41,857 bases of DNA from Verrucomicrobiota bacterium (lineage in GTDB: Bacteria > Verrucomicrobiota > Verrucomicrobiia > Limisphaerales > SIBE01): assembly GCA_021733945.1 (NCBI GenBank), contig JAIPJX010000027.1, forward strand, positions 1 through 41,857, written 5' to 3'. The position numbers and the translations under genes are program-made. This document shows, one piece after another, positions 24,717 through 35,542 of this stretch; position 1 is the first letter of the stretch; the number at the start of each line of letters is the position of its first letter. A model generated the notes under the pieces. That model saw only the letters and a list, made by a program, of their open reading frames with translations, was not told the origin of the DNA and did not search any database.

Positions 24717-26240
24717 ATGTTGCGGCTCGTAAAAAATCTTTCGTGTATTCTGTTGACAGGGGCGGCGGCTGTTTCGGCGAACGCATTTTCGCTGTTGGGT
24801 CCGTTTGATACCTGGCAGGCGAATACAGTTGGCTACAACTTTAACCTGGATACTCCCGTGGTTGGGAGCTCCGGGGATGTCGGCGGACCGATGAACCTGG
24901 GGGAGGAATACCGTTTGAACTCGCCCTATGTTGTCTACGGGTTTGATCCGACGTTTGTGGAGTTCTTCGGCCAAAAGGGCGTTGATGCGGTGGAGGCAGC
25001 CGTCAAGATTCTCAACGATCTGCCGCCCGTAGGCGAGATGAGTGAGGATCTGTCCGAGTTTCCGCTCGATACCCGGCGTCATAACTATCAGGCAGGGGCG
25101 CTGCAGATTCGGGATCTCAAATCGTGGACGCTTTCGATGTTGCTGGAATCGATTGGATTGGCGGCACCCGAGCGATACATTTATACGCTGAGAAACCGGG
25201 TGGTGATCAACAATGTTCCCATCTACACGACCTTCAAACGGAATTTTGATCCGATCACGCTTTTGCCCAGCAGTTACGTCAACGGAACCCTGTATACATT
25301 CAACATTTTCCAGACCTACTTTGCTCCGGCGCCCTACGATGCCTGGGAAGCGGTTGAGGTGACGGTGGATCCCCTGGCTCCCAGTGTGACCTCGGTGGCC
25401 GCCTACGCCGGCGTGCTGAACGGCAGCACGGATTCGAGGGCGGGTGCGGTTTTGTATAATCCCGGGATCTTCTACACCGGATTAACCCGGGACGACGTGG
25501 GCGGAATTCGATACCTGTTGCGCTCAAGCAACTACAACGTGGAAACGTTGCCTGTGAACTCCACGATTGCCGTCGGAGCAGGTGGTGGTGGGACAAGCAC
25601 CAGCGGTGGATTGCCCTGGTTGCCGGCAACGGGAACGTCAAGCGGCGGGGCCGCCGGCGGTGGAGTGGGTGCCGGAGCAGCCGGAGGCGGCGGAGCGGTG
25701 GGTGCCGCGGTTCCCGTCAATGCGGCACTTCGGGGAGGCGTGAACAAACTGAACTTTGTTCGGGTGGACTTTAATTCGGGGCTTGGCCAGACCTTTACAA
25801 ACAACGTGGTTTATTCGGATGAATACCTCACAAACGGGGTTACCCGAAAGCAGCTGGTTCAAATATCGCAAACACAGCCTGATATTCTTTTCTCGGCTGC
25901 GGATCTTGGGGTAAACGGAACGGGAAATCCCATCCTGTTCTCGAGGGTGTTGAACTTTCAAAACAACTCGGCAATCAACACGGGCGCCGGTGGCGCGGGG
26001 TTGGCGGGTCCGGGTAGCATCACGGCACCGGTGCAAATCATTTACAGCAAAGTGGGACCGTTCTCACAGCACTTCGGGGATGGACCCGAGCAGCTTGGGC
26101 AGGCCGGATTGGTTTGGGGATCCTTTGACGCCAGCACCAACGCTCCGGTGATTTTCCCCTCGGAGATCACCGTGCAGGAACTGGAGAGAATCGTCCTGCA
26201 AAGAAGCGGCGGCTCACAATGGCAGGTGGCGCAGCCCTGA
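24717..26240 (+). CDS. Exported protein of unknown function with Gly-rich linker
   Basis: This 507-residue protein starts with a signal peptide (LSCILLTGAAAVSANA). An N-terminal domain to about residue 280 ends with LTRDDVGGIRYLLRSSNY, which resembles the last segment of matrixin-like metallopeptidase domains. The zinc motif HExxHxxGxxH is absent, however: the corresponding helix may be LKSWTLSMLLESIGLAAP, without histidines. If related, it is catalytically dead. A Gly/Ala-rich linker at about 285-335 echoes the glycine tracts in the secretin. The C-terminal part (RVDFNSGLGQTFTNNVVYSDEY onward) is beta-rich. It lies ten bases after the upstream exported protein, so it is co-transcribed. No function is assigned. 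Confidence 0.72.
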   Translation: MLRLVKNLSCILLTGAAAVSANAFSLLGPFDTWQANTVGYNFNLDTPVVGSSGDVGGPMNLGEEYRLNSPYVVYGFDPTFVEFFGQKGVDAVEAAVKILNDLPPVGEMSEDLSEFPLDTRRHNYQAGALQIRDLKSWTLSMLLESIGLAAPERYIYTLRNRVVINNVPIYTTFKRNFDPITLLPSSYVNGTLYTFNIFQTYFAPAPYDAWEAVEVTVDPLAPSVTSVAAYAGVLNGSTDSRAGAVLYNPGIFYTGLTRDDVGGIRYLLRSSNYNVETLPVNSTIAVGAGGGGTSTSGGLPWLPATGTSSGGAAGGGVGAGAAGGGGAVGAAVPVNAALRGGVNKLNFVRVDFNSGLGQTFTNNVVYSDEYLTNGVTRKQLVQISQTQPDILFSAADLGVNGTGNPILFSRVLNFQNNSAINTGAGGAGLAGPGSITAPVQIIYSKVGPFSQHFGDGPEQLGQAGLVWGSFDASTNAPVIFPSEITVQELERIVLQRSGGSQWQVAQP

Positions 26241-26298
26241 AGGTGGCGAAGGTGATACGAACATCACGCGAAACCCGACGATTTCCAGAAAGACTACT

Positions 26299-29262
26299 AT
26301 GATGACCGTAAAGAGAATCGTTCTTTTTTGGGTTCTCACAGCCCTGTGTCTTGCAAGGCCCCAGGCTGCGACGACACCGCTGTACCAGAACCTCGGCGTG
26401 CTGACCAGCACCCCGCAGATTGATGCAACCGCTTTCGCCAATCATGGCGACTTCTCCGTGTTTTCGATCCTTCCCTTCGAGACGCAGAACACGCTCAATT
26501 TCACCAACACCGGGCGGATGTTTGGAAACCCCGGTTTCCGTTTTGAGACGATCTCGGCAACAAGCGTGCGCACGCCCGCCAGGAGTTTCGTCAACGGCGT
26601 TGATGGGCGCGTCACTGTGGGGAGCCTTGCCCGGTTCCTGCCGGCGCAAACCCTGACGAATTTCGGACTCGCGTTTGAAAATTCGCAGCTTCTGATTTCC
26701 GCAACCACCGTGACCAATCGGGGCGATCTGCTGGCGGATGCACGGGGGCGTATCCGGATTGAAGGCGAGGACGTGGATCTTTCGCGCAGTGCCGTTGGAA
26801 TTCTTCCGCTCAACGGGGGGCAGGGGTATGTGACACCCACGAACTTTGTTCCCGACATCGGGATCTACGATCGGTATTGGGGCATGGACAGTGGGCAGAA
26901 CCTGAATCCGAACGTGCCGACTCCGATGCTGGGCCTCGCCGGTTTGTTAACCCCCGTCAGGGGAACGACCAACTTTGGGATTTCCACGCCTCGTCATCAG
27001 GTCACCAACGAATTCAGCACCTTTGGTTTTGGCACCAGTCTGACACTGACCAACGGCAAGACCTATGTTTTGACAAACGCTGTGACACCCTCGAACTGGG
27101 TGGTGCAGGTGGTCATGGTGCAGGCGATTGATACCAACCTGAACATCGACGTCAAGTTTACTCCCAGCACGATTCTCACGAACCCCTACACGACACCGAT
27201 TGTGGAGTTCAAGAAGACCGAGACGAATGTGCTCGCGGGAGGGTTCTTTACAAACCATATTTACATGTTTGACCGGGTGGCATCGGAGACGAACTTCGTG
27301 ATCCTGACAAATCTGGTCACCCTGAATACCTTCATGCCGGGCAACTACGAAGTGACGCGGGAAACACCTCGCTCATTTGCACGGGGCATGGGACCGAACG
27401 CAACCAATGCCGCCGATTTGATTTATAATGCGACCTACACAAACGATCTGGCGACGAATCTGTACAGCGCGTACGGATACAATGTCACGAATCTGGCGTT
27501 TATCCTCCCGCCGGTTGCCGGTGCTTCGCTGACCAATCTGCCGGGGCGGATCGAAATCAATGCGCGCAATGTGAACCTGAATCGGAGTCGCATCCGCGGA
27601 GAGGGCATCGTGAAAATAACCTCCGACAGTGTGAGCGGCGCCAACATGGTGATTGATTCTCCGAATCTCGCGTTCGATCTGAAATCGGCGGATGGCAATT
27701 TATTGGTGGTGAAAAGCCTGGCGAAAGACACCATTGAACGTGTTTCTGGTGAGATCTATGCCTGGAGCGCCATGTGGACCAATCAGACCGGATCGGTAAC
27801 GACAAACAGTGCGCCGGACCCGAACGATCCTGCCGTTACCGTCGATACGGTCGAGACCAACGTCATCGAAGTGGGATTTCATTTGTTTGTTGTCGATGGC
27901 AGTGGGATTCAGACGGTGCAGCCGGTGTTCACCTCTGATTTTACCGTCAGGAGCACCAATGTCGTGCTGAGCGACACCATCCGATTGCGCGAAAAAATTC
28001 TGGTGGAGGCTGACGCCCTGAAACTGAGCGGTAGCGGACGGTTGCTTTTCCCGCCTGAGCTTCCGGACTGGAACCGGAGCGCATTCCCGAGCTTGAAGAC
28101 ACTTGAAAACGAGGGGGTGATCTCCCTGTTTGGATCGGCGAACTTCGGTGGTCGAGACGGTGGAGCGGACTACCAAAGTATCGTGAACCGGGGAGAGATC
28201 GAGGCGTTCAACATGGTGTTCAAAACCGAGGCCTTCGAGAACTCTGGCATATTGATTGCCGAAGATTCACTGTCGCCGATTGGAGTTGGAACGATCCGGA
28301 TCGAAGCAGGTTCGGCGAAACTCGAGGGTGGGTCCATCACCGCCGGTGGTGAAATTCGAATCCGTGCCAAGGACTTGAAGTTGCGGGATATCGCAATCAC
28401 CAATCAGCAGGCCATTGTCTTTGAGATCGAGAATTCGGTTGCAGACCTTGGCGAACCGGCGAACGCCGTGATCACGACGGAAGGATTTCATTTCCTGAAG
28501 AAACCAACCTCTGGTGATCTGCTCGGAACACGCATCGAATCGATCGCTCCGAGGTTCCTCGCGATTCCGCACACGGTGGCCGGTGTCGACCTGGGGCCGA
28601 CGGCCGCGGGTTACGTGAACAATGCGGCCATTGGTCAGTTGGTCCTGACCGGGGATTTTGACAGTCTCTTTGCCTTCTACGGAAGTGATACATCGGCACG
28701 AGCGCTTTATGTCGATTATCTCGAACTGGGGGACAGTGTCGCGGCGGATCTTGATAATTCAATCCAGGTGGCTTCCAACGTCACGATCTATTTCGCTGAT
28801 TCCAACGTTTCAGCGGACGTGCTCAATGGCGCTCTGGGTGGTCGGATTCAGTGGGTCTCGGACTTTGTAGGACCGAACAGCACGATGGATGTTGTTTTGG
28901 GTTTGGGTTCCGATGCACGGACCTTGCAGGTCAATCGATCGCTGCGTTTGAGTGGTTCGATTGATTCGGACGGGGATGGAATCTTCAATGCGGATGATGA
29001 CACGCCGTTTACGGATGTGACCGGCCAGAATATCGTGCGCCGGGCTTCGTTTGACTCCGAAACTTCCGTGTTGTCGCTCTTTTTCGAAGCGAAGGCGGGT
29101 CAGAGCTACGTGATCGAGGTTACTGATGACCTTGCTTCGGGTGAATGGCTTCCGATTTCGCGCTATACAAACAGCTCTGTCGGCAACGAATCGACATCGA
29201 TCAAGGATAAGATCCCGACCGGGTCCGGGTCCAGGTTCTATCGGATTCGTCCGGGCAAATAG
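26299..29262 (+). CDS. Very large exported beta-strand-rich surface protein with shared C-terminal module
   Basis: This 987-residue exported protein has a signal peptide (RIVLFWVLTALCLARPQAA). The body is rich in Asn, Thr, Ser and short hydrophobic strands, with recurring phrases such as 'N.G.....' and 'GRIEINARNVNLNRSRIRGEG', 'GTIRIEAGSAKLEGGSI', 'GEIRIRAKDLKLRDI'. This pattern suggests a right-handed beta-helix like filamentous haemagglutinin-type adhesins. Near the C-terminus an acidic calcium-type loop (DSDGDGIFNADDDTPF) precedes the shared module (SYVIEVTDDL ... SRFYRIRPGK). No catalytic motif is seen. It lies 58 bases after the preceding gene on the same strand. A role as adhesin or surface fibre is inferred. 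Confidence 0.78.
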   Translation: MMTVKRIVLFWVLTALCLARPQAATTPLYQNLGVLTSTPQIDATAFANHGDFSVFSILPFETQNTLNFTNTGRMFGNPGFRFETISATSVRTPARSFVNGVDGRVTVGSLARFLPAQTLTNFGLAFENSQLLISATTVTNRGDLLADARGRIRIEGEDVDLSRSAVGILPLNGGQGYVTPTNFVPDIGIYDRYWGMDSGQNLNPNVPTPMLGLAGLLTPVRGTTNFGISTPRHQVTNEFSTFGFGTSLTLTNGKTYVLTNAVTPSNWVVQVVMVQAIDTNLNIDVKFTPSTILTNPYTTPIVEFKKTETNVLAGGFFTNHIYMFDRVASETNFVILTNLVTLNTFMPGNYEVTRETPRSFARGMGPNATNAADLIYNATYTNDLATNLYSAYGYNVTNLAFILPPVAGASLTNLPGRIEINARNVNLNRSRIRGEGIVKITSDSVSGANMVIDSPNLAFDLKSADGNLLVVKSLAKDTIERVSGEIYAWSAMWTNQTGSVTTNSAPDPNDPAVTVDTVETNVIEVGFHLFVVDGSGIQTVQPVFTSDFTVRSTNVVLSDTIRLREKILVEADALKLSGSGRLLFPPELPDWNRSAFPSLKTLENEGVISLFGSANFGGRDGGADYQSIVNRGEIEAFNMVFKTEAFENSGILIAEDSLSPIGVGTIRIEAGSAKLEGGSITAGGEIRIRAKDLKLRDIAITNQQAIVFEIENSVADLGEPANAVITTEGFHFLKKPTSGDLLGTRIESIAPRFLAIPHTVAGVDLGPTAAGYVNNAAIGQLVLTGDFDSLFAFYGSDTSARALYVDYLELGDSVAADLDNSIQVASNVTIYFADSNVSADVLNGALGGRIQWVSDFVGPNSTMDVVLGLGSDARTLQVNRSLRLSGSIDSDGDGIFNADDDTPFTDVTGQNIVRRASFDSETSVLSLFFEAKAGQSYVIEVTDDLASGEWLPISRYTNSSVGNESTSIKDKIPTGSGSRFYRIRPGK

Positions 29263-29417
29263 GCTTGTTCCGACCGGACACCGCCGGGTGTTTGGTGGGT
29301 TTGATTGTTGGTGTCGGGCCAATATCCCGATTGTTGAATGTCGGCTTCTCATGAGTGCCGGCATTTTTCGTTGATGCGTTGATCCTCCTTCTGTTCTTCG
29401 GGCGTGGCCTGACCGGA

Positions 29418-32400
29418 ATGTTCCAGATGATCAATCGGCTCATACCTCCAAACACCCCTGCGCTTCGGGTGAGGGTGTTCGTTGCACTTGCGGTTTCTTC
29501 ATTTCTTCTCGCCTTGTTTCCTTCAGCTGCGGCGAATCCTCCGGGTTCCGGTTGGAAAATGGCGGAAAGAACCCAACCTGGACGTTTTCTTGCGAAGATT
29601 GCGGCGCCGGGAGGATCCCCGGTTCTGCAGGAGGTTATTCGCGGTTCAGGGATGAGGATCGTTCATCGATTTGAATCGAATCCGGAACTGCTGGTGCTGG
29701 ATTTGAATGCGGGATCTTCCACAAAAAACAACCGGTCGCTCCAGGAACCCTTGGATCCGCATTCGGTTGAGGAGCGGGTTGCGCTCTTGAAGGCGAGTGG
29801 CCAATTTGAATTCGTGGAACCCGATGCCATTCTTCAAATGCATTCGGTCGTCGGGGATTCCGCCTTGCAGGACGGAACACTCTGGGGACTTGATAACGTT
29901 GGAAATGGTGGGGGCATGGCTGGAGTCGACATCAATGTGGTGAATGCCTGGGAACGGGTGAGATTGGGAGAGTCCGTGGTGGTTGCCGTTATCGACACGG
30001 GGGTGCGCTACACCCATCAGGAGTTGCGTGCACGCATGTGGCGAAACCCGGATGAGGTTCCAGGAAATGGACTCGATGATGATCGGGATGGATTCGTCGA
30101 CAACGTATTTGGGATCAATACAGTCCGTGATTCCGGCGATCCGATGGATGATCAGGGCCACGGCACCCATATCGCTGGCACGATTGCATCCGGTGCCAAC
30201 GATGGTTTTCCACATGTCGGAATCGCAACGAATGCCAGGATCATGGCGTGCAAGTTCCTGGACGATGAAGGTTTTGGGTTTACGTCGGATGCGATCCGCT
30301 GCATTGAGTTCGCCGTGAAAAACAATGCTCGCATCATCAATGCGAGTTGGGGTGATGGTCCGTTTTCGCAGAGTCTTCACGATGCGATTGTGCGGGCCGG
30401 AGAGGCGGGAGTGTTGTTTGTGACCTCGGCGGGCAATGACGCCAAGGATAACGACCGATTTCTGCCCTATCCCGCGTCCTATCAGATCGAGAACGTGATC
30501 TCAGTGGCCGCCCTGGATCGGCGGGGTCGGCTGGCTGATTTCTCCAACTTTGGGGCGCTCAAAGTCTCGCTTGCCGCCCCCGGGGTCGAGATCTATTCCA
30601 CGGCCGGCTTCAGTGATTCGGCCTACGAATGGAGGGATGGAACGAGTATGGCCGCCGCTCATGTGGCCGGAGTGGCTGCGTTGATCCTGGGGGAACGTCC
30701 GGGGGCCTCTCTTTCAGAGATTGTTTCCAGGCTGTTTTCCACCGTGAAACCGGTTGTGGGGATGTTGGTGCGGAGTGGTGGAAGCCTTGATGCTTTCCAG
30801 GCGCTGTCTGCCGAACCGGACGGAACGCCGGAACTATCCGTGAGCCCGTTCGATGGGACCGAAATGCGTTCGGGTTCCGTTGTGCCGATCCACGTGAGAG
30901 TGAGTGATATTCTGGGGATCACCAACGCCGTCGTACGGGCAATCGAGTCGGTTAATGGTTCCGCAATGGATTTTCGAAATGGCGGTTTGCAGGGAAACGT
31001 TCCGAATGACGACTATTTGAGTGAAATACAGGTTCCCGGTGTGGCGGGTGTCTTCGGTGTCGAGATTACGGTGACGATTCCGGGTTCATTACCGTTCCGG
31101 CGTTCAGTGCATTACAGGGCAGTCGATCCTCCGCTCAACGATGATTTTGAGAACGCGGCAGTGGTTCCCTCCCCTGGAGGACAGGCGGTTGTGGACAACC
31201 GGTTTGCGGGAATACAGATCGGCGAGCCGTTGCATGGAATGGTTCCGGCCAGTTCCGGATCGCTTTGGTGGTCCTGGTCGCCGCAACGGAGTGGACGGGT
31301 GATTGTGGACACGGCCGGGAGCGCTTTCGATACGCTGCTGGCGGTCTATACCGGAGGAAACCTTGGCACTCTGGTTCAGGTTGCGGCAGCCGATGATCCG
31401 GGGGATCGGCTGCAGGCTTTCGTGGAGTTTGATGGGATTGCGGGGGGCACCTATTCGATCGTGGTGGCAGGGTTTTCAGAGGCCGACCGCGGCTTGGTTC
31501 ACCTCCGGGTCGAACCCGAGGGAGGTCCTGACCGCGTCGTGCCTGTGGTGCGTGTTTTACAGCCACTGAGCGGGATCACCGTAACCAATGCCACGAGCAA
31601 TCAGGTGATGATTTCCGGAACTGCATTCGATCCCCTGCCGAATGCTTCCGGGATATCCGAGGTTCTGCTCCAGGTGAACAAGGGCATCGCCAGTCGCGCG
31701 GTTGGAACAACGAACTGGACGACGACGCAGTCGCTTTGGATCGGTGAAAATTCGGTTCGCGTGATTGCCGTTGATTCGGCGGGAAATCTTTCCGAACCAA
31801 CGACCCTCACCCTTCTCTACAGGCCTCGTCGGGCACCCAACGATTTGTTCGCAGAGGCTGCGGAGTTGATCGGACTCGGCGGAACCGTTCGGGTCGACAA
31901 CGAGGGTGCGTCCAGGGAGTTTGGAGAACCCCCGCATGGAGGAATCCCCGCCTCGGCTTCGGTGTGGTGGACCTACCGGCCGGGCACGGACGGCGTTCTG
32001 CGATTGACCACGGAGGGATCCGGATTTGACACGACACTCGGACTGTACACGGGCTCCCAGGTAAGTCGACTCACCTGGATAGCGGGTAATGCCGGTGACG
32101 GGGAGAATGCGGCACATAGCCACCTTGAGCAGGCAGTGATGGCTGACCGAACCTATCGCATCGCGGTGGATGCTCGTTCGGGACGCGGAGGGGCCGTGAG
32201 GCTCGGCTATTCGCTCAAACCACAGCCGGTCCACCTGCTCACCGTTGCTGCGAGCTCTGGAGGGCGGGCGAGCCCTGCCGGTGGAGTTTTTGCCCACGGA
32301 TCTGGAGTGTTGATCAAAGCAACTCCCGAACCCGGCTTTCGATTTGATCACTGGGAGGGCGATGTTCAATCCTCCGAGAATCCGATTCAGGTGAACCTTG

Positions 32401-33083
32401 AAACCCCTGTCAACCTCAAGGCGGTTTTTGTGAACCGGGAGTTTAGCGAAGACTTCGAGAATGGCTCCTTCGGCGCATTGGACTGGCTGCATTCAGGGGC
32501 GGCAGCCTGGAGCGTACAACCCGACTACCGGGTCTCAGGGGGGCGATCGGCGCGGTCGGGTGCGGTCGGCCATGGGCAGGAGAGTCGTTTGGTGGTTGTG
32601 GTTGACTGTTTCCCTGGACGCGGGTCGTTTCAGGTGAAGGTGAGTTCGGAACCGATCTGGGATGCACTGGAATTCCGACTGAATGGCGTGCGTCTGGCTC
32701 GCTGGGCCGGGGAAATCAACTGGAGGACCTTCGAATTTCTTGTGCCTGGCGGGTCAAACCGATTGGAATGGACGTATTCAAAGGATGTTGGCGGGAGTAG
32801 TGTCGGGTTGGATGCCGCGTTTATCGATGATCTGGAGCTTCCGCTGGTAGATCCGGACAATGCTGAATCGTTGCCGCGTCTTGCGCTTCGACCGTTACAC
32901 GGGCTGATGTTCGGGTTGGAGCTGCAGGGGGCGCGGAATCGGACTTATGTGATTGAGCGCACGGAGGATTGGCGCCTGTGGATTCCGGTGGTCACAAACA
33001 CTCCGGAGACCGGTTTCTTTAGGTATTCGGGCCAGCGCCTGGGTGAATCAGCAGGTTTGTTTTACCGGGCGGTCAACCGATGA
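29418..33083 (+). CDS. Subtilisin-family (S8) serine peptidase with long mosaic C-terminus
   Basis: This exported protease of about 1221 residues has the catalytic triad D193 (VAVIDTGVRYTH), H248 (GHGTHIAGT) and S410 (DGTSMAAAHVAG), with the oxyanion asparagine in TSAGNDAKDN. The N-terminus has a signal peptide (VFVALAVSSFLLALFPSAAA) and a pro-region. After the catalytic domain come two related beta-sandwich repeats (about residues 570-695 and 805-930, each starting 'NDxFxxAA' and containing 'FDTxLxxYTG'), a divergent InlB B-repeat type domain (LLTVAASSGGRASPAGG ... FDHWEGD), a jelly-roll-like segment (DFENGSFGALDW) and the C-terminal module (RTYVIERTEDW ... LFYRAVNR). Start candidates are ATG 29418 and 29427; a GTG at 29355 is also in frame. 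It may mature surface proteins, which is inference. Confidence 0.88.
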   Translation: MFQMINRLIPPNTPALRVRVFVALAVSSFLLALFPSAAANPPGSGWKMAERTQPGRFLAKIAAPGGSPVLQEVIRGSGMRIVHRFESNPELLVLDLNAGSSTKNNRSLQEPLDPHSVEERVALLKASGQFEFVEPDAILQMHSVVGDSALQDGTLWGLDNVGNGGGMAGVDINVVNAWERVRLGESVVVAVIDTGVRYTHQELRARMWRNPDEVPGNGLDDDRDGFVDNVFGINTVRDSGDPMDDQGHGTHIAGTIASGANDGFPHVGIATNARIMACKFLDDEGFGFTSDAIRCIEFAVKNNARIINASWGDGPFSQSLHDAIVRAGEAGVLFVTSAGNDAKDNDRFLPYPASYQIENVISVAALDRRGRLADFSNFGALKVSLAAPGVEIYSTAGFSDSAYEWRDGTSMAAAHVAGVAALILGERPGASLSEIVSRLFSTVKPVVGMLVRSGGSLDAFQALSAEPDGTPELSVSPFDGTEMRSGSVVPIHVRVSDILGITNAVVRAIESVNGSAMDFRNGGLQGNVPNDDYLSEIQVPGVAGVFGVEITVTIPGSLPFRRSVHYRAVDPPLNDDFENAAVVPSPGGQAVVDNRFAGIQIGEPLHGMVPASSGSLWWSWSPQRSGRVIVDTAGSAFDTLLAVYTGGNLGTLVQVAAADDPGDRLQAFVEFDGIAGGTYSIVVAGFSEADRGLVHLRVEPEGGPDRVVPVVRVLQPLSGITVTNATSNQVMISGTAFDPLPNASGISEVLLQVNKGIASRAVGTTNWTTTQSLWIGENSVRVIAVDSAGNLSEPTTLTLLYRPRRAPNDLFAEAAELIGLGGTVRVDNEGASREFGEPPHGGIPASASVWWTYRPGTDGVLRLTTEGSGFDTTLGLYTGSQVSRLTWIAGNAGDGENAAHSHLEQAVMADRTYRIAVDARSGRGGAVRLGYSLKPQPVHLLTVAASSGGRASPAGGVFAHGSGVLIKATPEPGFRFDHWEGDVQSSENPIQVNLETPVNLKAVFVNREFSEDFENGSFGALDWLHSGAAAWSVQPDYRVSGGRSARSGAVGHGQESRLVVVVDCFPGRGSFQVKVSSEPIWDALEFRLNGVRLARWAGEINWRTFEFLVPGGSNRLEWTYSKDVGGSSVGLDAAFIDDLELPLVDPDNAESLPRLALRPLHGLMFGLELQGARNRTYVIERTEDWRLWIPVVTNTPETGFFRYSGQRLGESAGLFYRAVNR

Positions 33084-33165
33084 AGGCGGTTTTGTTTGAT
33101 CTGGCATGCTGGACGGAGGACGCTGTGGATGCGGGTGGGTGGGAGCGGGTTTGGTTCATGGATGA

Positions 33166-33777
33166 ATGACTATGAGACTTGTGGGATTGACAGGAGGCCC
33201 CGGCATGGGGAAATCCACCGTGGCGCAAATTCTCAAGGGACGGGGAGTGCCGGTGGTTGATACCGATGATCTGGCCAGGAAGGTTGTTGAGAAGGGGCAA
33301 CCGGCTCTGGACGAGCTCCGGGTAGCTTTTGGGGAGGAAGCCATCGGATCGGACGGGTGTCTCCGGAGGGCCTGGCTGGCAGAGTTGGTTTTCGCGGATG
33401 CGGAGGCGCGACGTAATCTGGAGGCGATTCTGCATCCAAGGATCATGGAGCTTTGGCGGGGTGAGGCGAATCGGTGGCTTCGTGAGGGATGCAGGGTGGG
33501 CGTTGTGGTCATTCCCCTGTTGTTTGAGACCAACTCCCAGGATGAGTTTGATGCGACCATCTGCGTGGCATGTTCGGCCGGCACTCAGATGAAGCGCCTG
33601 AACGAGAGGGGATGGAGTCGCGAAGAGTCGAACCGGCGCATAGGGGCACAATTACCGATTGAAAGAAAGATGCATCTGTCGGAGTATGTCCTCTGGACCG
33701 AGGGCCGACTCGTCAGCACCGAGCAGCAGTTGAAGCGATTGTTTCCGACGGAACATGTCCCGCCTGACCGAGTCTAA
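33166..33777 (+). CDS. coaE: Dephospho-CoA kinase
   Basis: This 203-residue cytoplasmic kinase performs the last step of coenzyme A synthesis, phosphorylating the 3'-hydroxyl of dephospho-CoA. The P-loop is LTGGPGMGKST near residue 8. Other family marks are VVDTDDLARKVVEKGQPAL (with the conserved D-x-D/A-R), LEAILHPRIMELW and VVVIPLLFETN; the adenine-binding side is in the C-terminal third with RGWSREESNRRIGAQ. Starts at 33166 and 33172 are both possible. The length is normal for the family. Confidence 0.93.
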   Translation: MTMRLVGLTGGPGMGKSTVAQILKGRGVPVVDTDDLARKVVEKGQPALDELRVAFGEEAIGSDGCLRRAWLAELVFADAEARRNLEAILHPRIMELWRGEANRWLREGCRVGVVVIPLLFETNSQDEFDATICVACSAGTQMKRLNERGWSREESNRRIGAQLPIERKMHLSEYVLWTEGRLVSTEQQLKRLFPTEHVPPDRV

Positions 33778-33857
33778 AACGGCAGTCGGGAGACTTGAGC
33801 ACCAGAGTTGACGGCGGTTTTGCAGGCTTGGATGTCCGGTGGATGGATTAAAACGTT

Positions 33858-35414
<1,557 letters not shown>

Positions 35415-35486
35415 TGAACGGACCGAGCCGCTGAGGGTTCTGGTTTGTCAATCCGGGCGGGGCGCACGTGCAGAGGGGGCAGGTAC

Positions 35487-35516
35487 AAAAAAAAAGCGCG
35501 GGTTATTAACCCGCGC
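35487..35516 (-). terminator. Rho-independent terminator of the PEP-CTERM gene
   Basis: A perfect stem gcgcgggtta/taacccgcgc (35496-35516, one-base centre) is followed on the minus strand by nine thymines (adenines 35487-35495 on the plus strand). It lies 27 bases beyond the stop codon of the minus-strand PEP-CTERM gene. On the plus strand there is no matching T-run, so it should act mainly on the minus-strand transcript. Confidence 0.9.
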
Positions 35517-35542
35517 CTTGAAAAAATGGAACGAAAGGTTCC

